The notes under the pieces are model-generated. The model had not been told where the DNA came from. It did not search any database and was given only the letters and a program-made list of their open reading frames with translations. A stretch of DNA of 64,000 bases, taken from the NCBI RefSeq assembly GCF_003057745.1, contig NZ_QBJD02000003.1, positions 248,001 through 312,000 of the forward strand, read 5' to 3'. Made by a program: the position numbers and the translations under genes. Positions 48,551 through 61,308 of the stretch are shown piece after piece. Origin of the DNA: Enterobacter sp. RIT418 (GTDB lineage Bacteria > Pseudomonadota > Gammaproteobacteria > Enterobacterales > Enterobacteriaceae). Numbering within the stretch: the stretch's first letter is position 1; every line of letters begins with the position of its first letter.

Positions 48551-48988
48551 ATGAAAAAGCTTGTTGCAGTAAGTTTATTCAGCCTGATCGTTGCGGGCTG
48601 CGTCAATCCGGGCAAAGCGTCCGTTCAGCCTGACCAGCTTCAGAACCACCGTTTTGTTCTGGAAAACGTTAACGGGAAAGCCGTAAAGGCCGCGTCAGCG
48701 CAGCCTGAAATCAGCTTCAGTGCAGAGCACGATCTGAGCCTGATTAAGAACATCGCCGTCTCAGGCGTCATGTGTAACCGGTTCACCGGACAGGGCAAAT
48801 TGTCCGAGGGCGAACTCAAGGTTAAAAACCTGGCAATGACCCGCAGGCTCTGCACGGAGCCGCAGCTAAACGAACTCGATCAGACGCTCAGCGACATGTT
48901 GAGTAAAGGAGCGCAGGTCGATCTGACTGAAGATCAGCTCACGCTGGCAACCGCCGATAAGTCGCTGGTCTTTAAGCGCGCGAAGTAA
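48551..48988 (+). CDS. hslJ: HslJ, META-domain lipoprotein
   Basis: A 145-residue outer-membrane lipoprotein: signal peptide with lipobox IVAGC, then a META domain (HRFVLENVNGKAV, EISFSAEHDLS, VSGVMCNRFTGQGKL, LAMTRRLCTEPQLNELDQTLSDML). E. coli HslJ is heat-induced and linked to novobiocin resistance. The ATG at 48551 begins MKKLVAVSLFSL and follows AGAAGA. It is convergent with the DUF333 gene; the stops abut. Confidence 0.92.
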   Translation: MKKLVAVSLFSLIVAGCVNPGKASVQPDQLQNHRFVLENVNGKAVKAASAQPEISFSAEHDLSLIKNIAVSGVMCNRFTGQGKLSEGELKVKNLAMTRRLCTEPQLNELDQTLSDMLSKGAQVDLTEDQLTLATADKSLVFKRAK

Positions 48989-49255
48989 TCAGTAATTACC
49001 GCAGCTGCCCACGGCGAGCGACTGTTCACTGCAGCGCTTGCCGTTTGGCAAGGCGCACATGCCGGTCGCGCTGCCGTCGAGCTGACGAGCCACTGACAGC
49101 GTACCGCCAATCATGGCGCAGTTCGCCTGGCCCGAACTGGACATCGCCGCCTTCATGCCCGGCGAAACGTGCGCCGCGGTGGCCTGCTGAACGGGCTCAT
49201 TGCTGCATGCTGACAATAATAACGCGGCACACCCTACCCAAAACGCTGAACGCAT
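48989..49255 (-). CDS. ydbJ: DUF333 lipoprotein (YdbJ-like)
   Basis: An 88-residue secreted protein with lipobox LLSAC. The DUF333 core is in NCAMIGGTLSVARQLDGSATGMCALPNGKRCSEQSLAVGSC. The ATG at 49255 follows GGGGGAG and starts the signal peptide. Position next to hslJ and nifJ and the length match E. coli ydbJ. Function unknown. Confidence 0.82.
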   Translation of the reverse strand: MRSAFWVGCAALLLSACSNEPVQQATAAHVSPGMKAAMSSSGQANCAMIGGTLSVARQLDGSATGMCALPNGKRCSEQSLAVGSCGNY

Positions 49256-49524
49256 GACTTCTCCCCCATAAAAAGTGCGAAACCTATGCATCATAGGCAT
49301 CACCCGCCGCGCCGTCGAGAGCGCAGGTGCGTATTTATGCGCTTTAGAAACAATTTCTCGCAATTTTTCTGCCAAAAGTTTGATCTACTCATTGATGCCG
49401 AGAATACCCAGGACACAAAAGCGAAAATCGGAAAAACCGCGCTTTGCTAGAATAGAGGGATAATATTCAGGGTCTGCGGACGGATGCAGGCCCCTCTTTT
49501 TGCGCAATGTAAGGGTATTGTCCT

Positions 49525-53049
<3,525 letters not shown>

Positions 53050-53055
53050 TCGTCT

Positions 53056-53081
53056 ATGCCCGGCCAGTCCGGGCATTTTTT
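53056..53081 (+). terminator. Terminator of nifJ
   Basis: Arms ATGCCCGG and CCGGGCAT with a 5-base loop followed by T6, a textbook intrinsic terminator 7 bp after the stop codon. Confidence 0.9.
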
Positions 53082-53085
53082 GGAC

Positions 53086-53201
53086 AAAAAAAAGCCCGAA
53101 GTCTCAGCTTCGGGCTAATCCAAATTAATCATGAATACTGTTTAGTTATAAGAACAATATTCATTTTTGTTATGGATGAAGAAATCTTAAAGGCATATAA
53201 C
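53086..53201 (-). ncRNA. micC: MicC, Hfq-dependent small RNA
   Basis: About 116 nt on the minus strand, divergent from ompN as in E. coli. The 5' end reads GTTATATGCCTTTA, identical to the ompC-pairing end of E. coli MicC as I recall it. The 3' end is an intrinsic terminator with arms AGCCCGAAG and CTTCGGGCT followed by T8 (a poly-U tail suited to Hfq). The middle is different in sequence from E. coli. A -10 hexamer TAATAT lies at 53214-53209, 8 nt before the first base. Known role: represses OmpC translation by pairing near the ribosome binding site. Confidence 0.9.
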
Positions 53202-53436
53202 GGGAGGGATATTACTCCTTTACGTAATTGTTGAATAATTTTAATTTCGTATAATTAAGCTCAAACCATTCATTGAAATTATCACTATTTCTAAATACGC
53301 AATTCCTTGAGGTTTTACTCAATCGGTAACAATTATATTTTATTGTTCTTCCGCGTGAGTGATTTAGCATGGGACAACTTTCCAGCCAGGAAAGTTCACT
53401 ACGCAATTAAATAATAAAACTGCAAGGAATAACAAA

Positions 53437-54582
53437 ATGCAAAGAAAAGTACTGGCACTGATGATCCCGGCTATTTTAATGGCCGGCGCGGCACACGCTG
53501 CGGAAATTTATAACAAAGATGGCAATAAGATGGATCTGTATGGAAAAGTAGACGGGCTGCACTACTTCTCTGACAACGCCTCTGCCGACGGCGATCAAAC
53601 CTACATGCGTCTGGGCTTCAAAGGCGAAACCCAGATTAACGACATGATGACCGGCTACGCCCAGTGGGAATACAACATTCAGGCCAACAACACCGAGGGT
53701 TCTGACAACCAGTCCTGGACCCGTCTGGCCTTCGCAGGCGTGAAGGTTGGCGACTATGGCTCATTCGATTACGGTCGTAACTACGGCGTGCTGTACGACG
53801 TGGAAGGCTGGACCGATATGCTGCCTGAGTTCGGCGGCGACTCCTACAGCAAAGCCGATAACTTCATGACCAACCGCGCGAACGGCGTGGCGACCTACCG
53901 CAACACCGACTTCTACGGTCTGGTGCAGGGCCTGAACTTTGCCGTTCAGTATCAGGGCACTAACGAAGGCGGCAGCAATAACGAAGAAGGGTCTGCGAGC
54001 CGCAGCGCAAACACCTACGACCAGTATGGCGTAAGCACGGGCAACGACTATCGCTATGACAATGGCGACGGCTGGGGCATTTCCTCCACTTACGACATCG
54101 GCATGGGCTTCAGCGCGGGTGCGGCCTACACCTCCTCTGACCGTACCAACGATCAGATCATCCACAGCACGGCGGGTGGCGATAAGGCCGATGCCTGGAC
54201 TGCCGGTCTGAAATATGACGCCAATAATATCTATCTGGCGACCATGTATTCTGAGACCCGCAATATGACGCCATACGGCGACGGTGACGGCGTAGCGAAT
54301 AAAACGCAAAACTTCGAAGTCACCGCGCAGTATCAGTTTGATTTCGGCCTCCGCCCTGCCATTTCCTACCTGCAGTCTAAAGGCAAAGATTTGGCAAACG
54401 GCCAGGGCGACCAGGATCTGGTTAAATACGCTGACGTTGGCGCAACCTACTATTTCAATAAAAACATGTCCACCTACGTGGATTATAAAATCAACCTGCT
54501 TGACGAAGATAAACAGTTCTACAAGGACAACGGTATCAGTACCGATGACGTTGTCGCGCTGGGTCTGGTTTATCAGTTCTGA
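53437..54582 (+). CDS. ompN: OmpN-like outer-membrane porin
   Basis: A 381-residue general trimeric porin: signal peptide [21 protein letters not shown], mature start [26 protein letters not shown], the L3 constriction segment [14 protein letters not shown], 16-strand barrel pattern and C-terminal Phe (ALGLVYQF). The position next to micC and nifJ and the sequence identify OmpN rather than OmpC or OmpF. AAGGAA precedes the ATG. In E. coli micC and ompN are expressed together under beta-lactam stress. A long AT-rich 5' region separates them. Confidence 0.92.
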   Translation: MQRKVLALMIPAILMAGAAHAAEIYNKDGNKMDLYGKVDGLHYFSDNASADGDQTYMRLGFKGETQINDMMTGYAQWEYNIQANNTEGSDNQSWTRLAFAGVKVGDYGSFDYGRNYGVLYDVEGWTDMLPEFGGDSYSKADNFMTNRANGVATYRNTDFYGLVQGLNFAVQYQGTNEGGSNNEEGSASRSANTYDQYGVSTGNDYRYDNGDGWGISSTYDIGMGFSAGAAYTSSDRTNDQIIHSTAGGDKADAWTAGLKYDANNIYLATMYSETRNMTPYGDGDGVANKTQNFEVTAQYQFDFGLRPAISYLQSKGKDLANGQGDQDLVKYADVGATYYFNKNMSTYVDYKINLLDEDKQFYKDNGISTDDVVALGLVYQF

Positions 54583-54588
54583 TGTCAA

Positions 54589-54610
54589 TAGCCCGCATTA
54601 TTGCGGGCTA
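54589..54610 (+). terminator. Terminator of ompN
   Basis: Arms TAGCCCGC and GCGGGCTA with a 6-base loop, followed by TCTCTTTAT, 6 bp after the stop codon. Confidence 0.8.
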
Positions 54611-54716
54611 TCTCTTTATATACGTAAAACAGCATCATCCGATTGTTTCAGCTTGCCTGTTTCGACGATTCTGTAACATGATACGTGTTCTGCCCTTGTC
54701 GTAAGAGGCCATCGCT

Positions 54717-54929
54717 ATGGTGCATCATCCCGTTAAATCTTCCCGTATCGCCTCGATTGGCTATGACGAACGCAGCGCCACTCTGGAAATCCGCTTTCGC
54801 GATCGTACTCTCGTGCAGTATCAGCACGTTCCCGCCCGTGTTTTTTCTGATTTTTTGCGCGTGGTCTCAAAAGGCCGCTTTTACGATGGGGTTGTTAAGG
54901 GAAAGTTTAAGGAAAACATATTACAGTAA
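54717..54929 (+). CDS. KTSC-domain protein
   Basis: A 70-residue protein with the KTSC pattern: VKSSRIASIGYDERSATLEIRFRDRTLVQYQHVPARVFSDFLR, ending GRFYDGVVKGKF. The family is named for conserved Lys, Thr, Ser and Cys residues and is related in fold to part of the lysine-tRNA/RNA-binding world, but no function is established. AAGAGG lies 8 nt before the ATG. It starts about 105 bp after the ompN terminator. Confidence 0.82.
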   Translation: MVHHPVKSSRIASIGYDERSATLEIRFRDRTLVQYQHVPARVFSDFLRVVSKGRFYDGVVKGKFKENILQ

Positions 54930-54960
54930 CAGCAGCCCCTCATACGATAAGGATGTACGT

Positions 54961-55086
54961 GTGTTCACCCGTTTATCACTGGCCCTGCTGGCACTGTTAA
55001 GCTGCGTCTGGATTGCCCTGATCTTTGATTTTGGGGACGTAGTTCAGCATCTCGGCGAACTGCTTAACCTTCTTGATGATGACTAG
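54961..55086 (+). CDS. Possible small membrane protein
   Basis: A 41-residue ORF with GTG start 7 nt after AAGGA: MFTRLSLALLALLSCVWIALIFDFGDVVQHLGELLNLLDDD. It has one hydrophobic span and an acidic tail. It follows the KTSC gene by 31 bp in the same direction and shares the tetranucleotide CTAG with the stop of the convergent GFA gene. I do not recognise it. Confidence 0.5.
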   Translation: MFTRLSLALLALLSCVWIALIFDFGDVVQHLGELLNLLDDD

Positions 55087-55502
55087 TTCGCTTCCTTTTT
55101 CCGAAATGTCAGATAGCCCAAAATACCGCTGCTGGCTCCATCCATTGGGTGATTAACGCCATCCGTCACTACGACTTCAGAAAAATCAAAGGGCGATACA
55201 TTTTCAAAGCATGCGACGTTCACGCCGTATTGATCGGGGTTCGACCGCCGCTGATGGAACGTATAAATCCCGCATACCGAGCAAAAGAAATGGCGCGCCT
55301 GTTGGGTATTAAAGCGATACTCCGTGAGCTTATCCTCACCTTGCGTGACCGTGATTCCCGTCAACGGCGCTGAAACGGCAATTGCCCCGCGCATCCGACA
55401 GTAAGAACAGTTACATCGACGTGCGGTATTAAAACCGTCGGTCAACTCCACGGTGAACGTCACCGAACCGCAGTGGCACTGCGCATTGCGTTTTTCTGTC
55501 AT
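55083..55502 (-). CDS. GFA-family zinc protein
   Basis: A 139-residue protein of the glutathione-dependent formaldehyde-activating (Gfa/CENP-V) family. Zinc ligands are visible in CHCGSVTF, CNCSYCRMRG and FFCSVCGIYTFHQRRS. Most members do not act on formaldehyde and have unknown substrates. It begins 2 bp after the small gene at 55505 and forms an operon with it. Confidence 0.9.
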   Translation of the reverse strand: MTEKRNAQCHCGSVTFTVELTDGFNTARRCNCSYCRMRGAIAVSAPLTGITVTQGEDKLTEYRFNTQQARHFFCSVCGIYTFHQRRSNPDQYGVNVACFENVSPFDFSEVVVTDGVNHPMDGASSGILGYLTFRKKEAN

Positions 55503-55504
55503 TG

Positions 55505-55702
55505 CTATACCCCTTTTCTAACCAGTTCGGCGGCCTTCAGATATACCTCGTCCTCGACGCCATCGCCCTTTTGCCTGCCGAGCCTGACCAATTCCGCCAC
55601 GATACTTTCGCAGCTGATGGGCCTTTGCGCCGCAACGAGTCCAATGACCGCGGCACCAATGGCCAGTCCGACTAATCCTGTTTGTTCATCTTTATTCTTC
55701 AT
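55505..55702 (-). CDS. Hypothetical small protein with one hydrophobic segment
   Basis: A 65-residue protein, MKNKDEQTGLVGLAIGAAVIGLVAAQRPIS followed by a charged helical tail (VAELVRLGRQKGDGVEDEVYLKAAELVRKGV). A Shine-Dalgarno (GGGAG) precedes the ATG, and it is tightly spaced with the GFA gene. I do not recognise it. The Gly/Ala-rich segment could insert in the membrane. Confidence 0.6.
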   Translation of the reverse strand: MKNKDEQTGLVGLAIGAAVIGLVAAQRPISCESIVAELVRLGRQKGDGVEDEVYLKAAELVRKGV

Positions 55703-55831
55703 GCGAAAGCTCCCTGATACCCAACAAAAGCGTAGCAGGCGTAACGTAAAATGCCCGCGTCATCTCCGCTTTTCCCTGCATTCATTCAGGAATGACAGGC
55801 TGAATTGATTTCAGCAGATGGCCGCATTTCT

Positions 55832-57082
55832 TTACTCATCCGCCTGCACGCTTTTATGGGCAATGCTTTCCCGTGAAAGACGCCAGAAATCATGACCGGC
55901 CGGATATTGATATAAACGGAGCGAGAATGTTTCAGCGATAGCGGTAATGTACTCAAAGATGGCCGACTGGGTATTTTCATAGTCCATCCAGAGCGTTGAA
56001 GAGGTAAAGCAGTAAATCTCCAGCGGAATACCGGACGCCGAAGGTTTTAATGTTCGTACGACAATATACATGTCCTTGATGATATCCGGCCTTTCGGCGA
56101 GATAAGCCATCATATAGTGGCGAAACAGCGTTAAGTTTGTCAGCCCGTTATCAATAAACCAGCTGTCCGGGATCCCCAGCGGATCGCGCCCGTCGACCAG
56201 CTTTGCCAGCGGTTCGCTCACGCCGCGTATTGCGAGCATAGGGGCCAGAATCTCCTGAGTGAGAAACGTGACGGAGTGCTGATCGATTGTTGTGCTGCGC
56301 ATAATCCGGCGCGCGCCGGACGAAAACATGGCCTGCCAGTTGGTATAGGTTTCGGTCAGGAAATTCTTTGTTGGTATACGCGAAATCGTATTATCCCAGT
56401 TGCGTATTGTGATCGTGTGCAACGCAATATCGGTGACCTCCCCGCTCAGCCCCTTGTCCGGCATTTCAATCCAGTCACCCAGCTGAAGTACGTCGTTGGA
56501 TGAAAGCTGCACGTTAGCGACCAGGGAAAGCAGGGTGTGCTGGAACACCAGCATCAGCACCGCGGCCACCGCGCCGAGGCTGGAAATAATGATCGCAGGT
56601 GATTTGTTCGACATCACGGCGATAATCATTATTGCCGCAATGATATGCACCAGAATTTTTCCGATCTGGATATACCCTTTGATAGAGTGGTTTTTTCTTT
56701 TTGTTTTCCGTAGATAGGAGCTATTAACAATGTCCAGCATCTCGTTGAAAAATACGGACAGAAAAACAAAGAACAATATCCCGCAGATGGTATTTATTGC
56801 CGTAACCAGCGACGCAGGCATATTCGGCATGAACTGCAGAACGTAATAGACGATAATAACGGGAACGAAGTTGGAAAGCTTTTCAGCAATTCGGCGATCC
56901 TTCTCCAGCGGTACGTCCTGCTTATGGCTTGCAAAGAATACCCTTCTTACGACCTTAATCAGCAGAAATTTGCACATAATATGCGCAAAGAATCCGGAGA
57001 TAATCAGCAGGATAATGTTGAAACCAATCGCCAGCGCGGGGTTGCTTTCAATAAACGTTAATAAATAGTCCAGATATGCCAT
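55832..57082 (-). CDS. YbdG-like MscS-family mechanosensitive channel
   Basis: A 416-residue inner-membrane channel with four to five N-terminal spans. The MscS pore and beta domain are in SPAIIISSLGAVAAVLMLVFQHTLLSLVANVQLSSNDVLQLGDWIEMPDKGLSGEVTDIALHTITIRNWDNTISRIPTKNF. The length and the insertion in the C-terminal domain match YbdG (MscM) rather than MscS or YnaI. The ATG at 57082 follows GAGGG and gives MAYLDYLLTFIESN. It would protect against osmotic downshock. Here it lies upstream of, and divergent from, ttcA. Confidence 0.87.
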   Translation of the reverse strand: MAYLDYLLTFIESNPALAIGFNIILLIISGFFAHIMCKFLLIKVVRRVFFASHKQDVPLEKDRRIAEKLSNFVPVIIVYYVLQFMPNMPASLVTAINTICGILFFVFLSVFFNEMLDIVNSSYLRKTKRKNHSIKGYIQIGKILVHIIAAIMIIAVMSNKSPAIIISSLGAVAAVLMLVFQHTLLSLVANVQLSSNDVLQLGDWIEMPDKGLSGEVTDIALHTITIRNWDNTISRIPTKNFLTETYTNWQAMFSSGARRIMRSTTIDQHSVTFLTQEILAPMLAIRGVSEPLAKLVDGRDPLGIPDSWFIDNGLTNLTLFRHYMMAYLAERPDIIKDMYIVVRTLKPSASGIPLEIYCFTSSTLWMDYENTQSAIFEYITAIAETFSLRLYQYPAGHDFWRLSRESIAHKSVQADE

Positions 57083-57356
57083 CGTCCCTCGCCTGCTTTG
57101 CCTGTCGTTCTGTATAATCTGTAACCCGAAATTTATTATACAAAAATTTAACTCATTCGCATCATGGTATAACACGAATAAGCAAGTCCACGCCCCGGCA
57201 TCCGCCGTGGCCCGCGCTGCGTAACAAGGGTATGTGCCATTAAGCTAAAAACGTGCTGGTATTCGTCGCTGCAATCCGTACCATAATGCGAAGTTGGCGC
57301 CTTAGCGGTCCAAAGCGCCCTGCCGGTGCCCCATTTGAGATTTGAGTAAATTATAA

Positions 57357-58292
57357 ATGTCGCAAAATCAAGAGATTAAAAAGAAAGATCAATACAACCT
57401 GAATAAGCTGCAAAAGCGACTGCGCCGTAACGTTGGCGAAGCCATTGCAGACTTCAACATGATTGAAGAAGGTGACCGCATCATGGTCTGCCTGTCAGGG
57501 GGTAAAGACAGCTACACGATGCTGGAGATCCTGCGCAATCTTCAGCAAAGCGCACCGGTGAAGTTTTCCCTGGTGGCAGTCAACCTTGACCAGAAACAGC
57601 CGGGCTTCCCGGAGCACATTCTGCCGGAGTATCTTGAGACGCTGGGCGTTGAGTATAAGATCGTTGAAGAAAATACTTACGGCATCGTTAAAGAGAAAAT
57701 CCCTGAAGGGAAAACGACCTGCTCTCTCTGTTCTCGCCTGCGCCGCGGCATTTTGTACCGCACCGCGACGGAACTGGGCGCAACCAAAATTGCGCTTGGC
57801 CACCACCGCGACGATATTCTGCAGACGCTGTTCCTGAATATGTTCTACGGCGGAAAAATGAAGGGCATGCCGCCGAAGCTGATGAGCGACGACGGAAAGC
57901 ACATCGTTATTCGCCCGCTCGCCTACTGCCGTGAGAAAGACATCGAGCGCTTCTCGCAGGCGAAAGGATTCCCGATCATCCCTTGTAACCTGTGCGGCTC
58001 TCAGCCAAACCTGCAGCGTCAGGTCATCGGCGATATGCTCCGCGACTGGGACAAACGCTATCCTGGCCGCATTGAAACCATGTTCAGCGCGATGCAGAAC
58101 GTGGTCCCTTCACACCTTGCGGATACCGAGCTGTTTGACTTTAAAGGCATTAATCACGATTCAGACGTAGTAAACGGCGGGGATTTAGCGTTCGATCGCG
58201 AAGAGATCCCGATGCAGCCAGCCGGCTGGCAGCCGGAAGACGATGAGGCGCAGTTCGACGAACTGCGTCTGAACGTTGTTGAAGTGAAATAA
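57357..58292 (+). CDS. ttcA: TtcA, tRNA 2-thiocytidine synthetase
   Basis: A 311-residue enzyme that makes 2-thiocytidine at position 32 of certain tRNAs. The ATP-binding PP-loop SGGKDS is at residues 47-52. The Fe-S cluster ligands are Cys122 and Cys125 ([11 protein letters not shown]) and a third cysteine near 222 ([10 protein letters not shown]), all present. Length matches the E. coli enzyme. Upstream is 274 bp of non-coding DNA shared with the channel gene. It ends at a hairpin shared with dbpA. Confidence 0.95.
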   Translation: MSQNQEIKKKDQYNLNKLQKRLRRNVGEAIADFNMIEEGDRIMVCLSGGKDSYTMLEILRNLQQSAPVKFSLVAVNLDQKQPGFPEHILPEYLETLGVEYKIVEENTYGIVKEKIPEGKTTCSLCSRLRRGILYRTATELGATKIALGHHRDDILQTLFLNMFYGGKMKGMPPKLMSDDGKHIVIRPLAYCREKDIERFSQAKGFPIIPCNLCGSQPNLQRQVIGDMLRDWDKRYPGRIETMFSAMQNVVPSHLADTELFDFKGINHDSDVVNGGDLAFDREEIPMQPAGWQPEDDEAQFDELRLNVVEVK

Positions 58293-58299
58293 TGCGAAA

Positions 58300-58326
58300 G
58301 CGTCTCAGAATACGTCTCTGAGACGC
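58300..58326. terminator. Hairpin between convergent ttcA and dbpA
   Basis: Ten-base arms GCGTCTCAGA and TCTGAGACGC with a 7-base loop, followed by CTTTT on the plus strand. Confidence 0.75.
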
Positions 58327-58336
58327 CTTTTCAGGC

Positions 58337-59710
58337 TTATTTCAGCAGTCGAACGCGGCAGGTTTTGCCTTTAATTTTCCCACTCTGCAGCTGCTTCCAG
58401 GCCTTATGCGCAACAGGCTGGCGAATTGCCACGTACACGTGGGCCGGATGTACCGCAATCTTTCCGATGTCAGCCCCGTCCAGACCAATGTCTCCCGTTA
58501 GTGCACCCAGCACGTCGCCCGGACGCATCTTGGCCTTTTTGCCGCCGTCGATGCAAAGCGTGGCCATTTCCGCTTCCAGCGGAACAACGTTGACGCCGAC
58601 AGGCGCATTGACCCAGTTAAGCTTGAGCTGCAGCATTTCAGACAGAATGTTGGCGCGCTGAGCCTCTTCCGGAGCGCAGAAGCTGATCGCCAGGCCGGTG
58701 TTACCGGCGCGCGCGGTACGTCCGATGCGATGAACGTGGACCTCCGGGTCCCAGGCCAGCTCGAAGTTTACCACCATCTCCAGGGATTTAATGTCCAGCC
58801 CCCGCGCCGCGACGTCCGTGGCAACCAGAATGCGCGCGCTGCCGTTGGCAAAGCGGACCAGGGTCTGATCGCGATCGCGTTGCTCCAGATCGCCGTGCAG
58901 CGATAACGCGCTCTGCCCGGCCGCATTCAGTGCGTCGCATACCGCCTGGCAGTCCTTTTTGGTGTTGCAAAAAACCACGCAGGAGGCGGGCCTGTGCTGG
59001 CTGAGCAGCTTTTGCAGCAGCGGAATTTTGCCGTGCTGTGACGTTTCAAAAAACTGCTGTTCAATCGCCGGCAGCGCATCAACGCTGTCGATCTCGATGG
59101 TCAGGGGGTTTTGCTGCACGCGCCCGCTGATGGCGGCAATGGCATCTGGCCATGTGGCAGAGAACAGCAAAGTCTGGCGATCTGCCGGAGCGAAGCGAAT
59201 CACCTCATCAATGGCGTCGCTAAAGCCCATATCCAGCATGCGGTCCGCCTCGTCCATCACCAGCGTGTGCAGCGCGTCGAGCGAGACGGTGCCCTTCTGC
59301 AGGTGATCGAGCAGACGGCCCGGCGTTGCCACGATAATGTGCGGCGCGTGCTGTAAAGAATCACGCTGCGCGCCAAACGGCTGGCCGCCGCACAGCGTCA
59401 GAATTTTAGTGTTGGGCAGAAAACGCGCCAGCCGACGCAGCTCGCCCGCCACCTGATCGGCCAGTTCGCGGGTCGGACACAGGATCAGGGACTGCGTTTT
59501 GAACAAGCCAGCATCAATATGTTGCAGCACGCCCAGACCAAACGCGGCCGTTTTCCCGCTGCCCGTTTTGGCCTGCACGCGGACATCACGTCCTTCGAGA
59601 ATGGCGGGCAGAGCGGCAGCCTGCACGGGGGTCATGGTGAGATAGCCCAGCTCGTTGAGGTTCTCAAGTTGGGCGGCAGGCAGAACATTAAGCGTAGAAA
59701 AAGCGGTCAC
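58337..59710 (-). CDS. dbpA: DbpA, ATP-dependent RNA helicase
   Basis: A 457-residue DEAD-box helicase that acts on 23S rRNA helix 92 during 50S assembly. Motifs: Q motif (MTPVQAAALP), AKTGSGKT, PTRELADQ, DEAD in VMDEADRML, SAT in LFSATWP, and HRIGRTARAGNTG. The C-terminal RNA-recognition domain specific to DbpA follows, ending GKIKGKTCRVRLLK. Length equals the E. coli protein. Confidence 0.95.
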   Translation of the reverse strand: MTAFSTLNVLPAAQLENLNELGYLTMTPVQAAALPAILEGRDVRVQAKTGSGKTAAFGLGVLQHIDAGLFKTQSLILCPTRELADQVAGELRRLARFLPNTKILTLCGGQPFGAQRDSLQHAPHIIVATPGRLLDHLQKGTVSLDALHTLVMDEADRMLDMGFSDAIDEVIRFAPADRQTLLFSATWPDAIAAISGRVQQNPLTIEIDSVDALPAIEQQFFETSQHGKIPLLQKLLSQHRPASCVVFCNTKKDCQAVCDALNAAGQSALSLHGDLEQRDRDQTLVRFANGSARILVATDVAARGLDIKSLEMVVNFELAWDPEVHVHRIGRTARAGNTGLAISFCAPEEAQRANILSEMLQLKLNWVNAPVGVNVVPLEAEMATLCIDGGKKAKMRPGDVLGALTGDIGLDGADIGKIAVHPAHVYVAIRQPVAHKAWKQLQSGKIKGKTCRVRLLK

Positions 59711-59767
59711 AATAGTCTCTCGTGGTCATTAGCGCAGACAGATGGCGCGTATCCTCGCAGATCTCCG

Positions 59768-59902
59768 CTAACGATGCGACATTTTAATCGGCTCTTCATC
59801 CGGCGGCGGGTCCGGCATTGGCTGCGGACGCGGGATGGGATCGGGCATTGGCGTCGGATCGGTGGGTACCGGATCGGACTGACGGACGTTCAAGTGCAGC
59901 AT
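59768..59902 (-). CDS. ynaL: Proline-rich small protein (YnaL-like)
   Basis: A 44-residue protein, MLHLNVRQSDPVPTDP then repeated MPDPIPRPQPMPDPPPDEEPIKMSHR. The Pro/Asp-rich tail ending in DEEPIK matches my memory of YnaL. The Shine-Dalgarno GGAGG lies 8 nt before the ATG at 59902 and only 3 nt before the ATG at 59908, so the shorter form is preferred. It lies between zntB and dbpA. Function unknown. Confidence 0.65.
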   Translation of the reverse strand: MLHLNVRQSDPVPTDPTPMPDPIPRPQPMPDPPPDEEPIKMSHR

Positions 59903-59962
59903 TCTCATTTCCTCCAGCGTTGGGAAGTGCTCTTTTAGGGTAGACGCTGACGGGCTGGAGGC

Positions 59963-59990
59963 AAAAAAAAGCCGACTAATTATAGTCGGC
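59963..59990 (-). terminator. Terminator of zntB
   Basis: On the minus strand GCCGACTA and TAGTCGGC pair with a 4-base loop, followed by T8. It lies 190 bp beyond the zntB stop; the stretch between holds no gene I can support. Confidence 0.85.
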
Positions 59991-60180
59991 GTCGTACGAA
60001 TCAATTGTGCTATGCAGTAATTCAAAAAAAGGAAGTAAGACAATATGGAGCGCAACGCCCATCGCTTGACGTTGCATTCACCTGCGGGACCAATATTGCA
60101 CCTTACGGGGCGGATGTTTATTGACTTCGCTCAATTAAAATGTCGTTTTGAGGCGCGTACAGCGGCGAAAAAGCACAATT

Positions 60181-61164
60181 TTACAACCATTTACTGCGAT
60201 GCAACCACCACGTTACACCCCCAATCAAAACAACTAACATGATGCAAAAGGCGGAGAAACCGTACCGATAAGCCCCGCCGGGGATCCCTCCCAGATTGAC
60301 GCCAAAAAGCCCGGTTAAAAAAGTGCTCGGTAAAAACACCATCGCCATCAGCGACATGGTATACGTCCGTCGCGCCAGCGATTCCTGCATCACCTGCGCG
60401 ATCTCATCGGCCATCACCGCGGTTCTGGCGATACAGGAGTCAATTTCGTCCAGACCGCGTCCGAGACGGTCGGCAATATCCTGCATTCTGCGGCGGTGAT
60501 CGTCATTCATCCAGCTCAGACGCTCGCTGGCAAGGCGCGCGTAAACATCGCGCTGCGGCGTCATGTAGCGGCGCATCACGATCAGCTGTTTACGCAGCAG
60601 CGCCAGAAAGCCGCGCGGCGGAATTTGCTGATCGAGCAGATTATCCTCGAGATCGATGATTTTATCGTGAAGTTCCTCGATGAATTCGCTGGCATGGTCG
60701 GTCAGCGCATCGCACACGTCCACCAGCCAGCTGCCGCCATCGGTAGGGCCTGTCCCCTCTTTCAGATCGTTGACCACATCATCAAGCGCCAGCACCTTGC
60801 GCTGGCGCGTAGAGACAATCAGCCTTTCATCCATATAGAGACGCATCGCTACGAGCTGGTCAGGGCGTTCGTCGGTGCTGCCATTAATGCAGCGCAGGGT
60901 GATCAGCGTTCCGTCGCCCATGCGGCTGACGCGCGGCCTCAGGCTTTCGCCCGCCAGCGCGTCGCGAACGTTATTCGGCAGCAGCGGCGTCGTTTCTAAC
61001 CACTGCGCGCTTTCAGGGTGCGTATAGTTCAGGTGCAGCCAGCAGGGATGTTCACCGTCAATGTCATCACCGTCTTCCAGCGGCCTCGCGCCGCCCCGCC
61101 CGTCAAACACCCACGCAAAAACCGCGTCAGGAACGTTAACTTCAGATCCTTTAATGCTTTCCAC
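60181..61164 (-). CDS. zntB: ZntB, CorA-family zinc transporter
   Basis: A 327-residue membrane protein with a large cytoplasmic domain and two C-terminal spans. The loop motif [10 protein letters not shown] replaces the GMN of CorA, as in ZntB. E. coli and Salmonella ZntB moves zinc across the inner membrane. The start is taken as GTG at 61164 because GGAGG lies just upstream and the resulting length equals the E. coli protein; an in-frame ATG at 61182 precedes the Shine-Dalgarno itself. Confidence 0.93.
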   Translation of the reverse strand: MESIKGSEVNVPDAVFAWVFDGRGGARPLEDGDDIDGEHPCWLHLNYTHPESAQWLETTPLLPNNVRDALAGESLRPRVSRMGDGTLITLRCINGSTDERPDQLVAMRLYMDERLIVSTRQRKVLALDDVVNDLKEGTGPTDGGSWLVDVCDALTDHASEFIEELHDKIIDLEDNLLDQQIPPRGFLALLRKQLIVMRRYMTPQRDVYARLASERLSWMNDDHRRRMQDIADRLGRGLDEIDSCIARTAVMADEIAQVMQESLARRTYTMSLMAMVFLPSTFLTGLFGVNLGGIPGGAYRYGFSAFCIMLVVLIGGVTWWLHRSKWL

Positions 61165-61308
61165 ACCGCCTCCACCTTTCATCTCTTACGGTGTCAGTCT
61201 AGCTTTCGCTCAACGTTAAGCAATAATTATGTGGGCATCACGCTGAATAGGTTGAGAAATTGACCGCGGGGAAACGCAAAAGCCAGGCGTAGCCCGGCTT
61301 TCTCTTTA

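Noticed and set aside
53212..53406. A 64-codon minus-strand ORF in the ompN-micC gap
   Set aside because: It overlaps the micC promoter, has no Shine-Dalgarno and no family pattern.
60045..60242. A 65-codon plus-strand ORF beyond the end of zntB
   Set aside because: It overlaps the zntB 3' end by about 60 bp, has a poorly spaced ribosome binding site and an unconvincing composition. It is not fully excluded.
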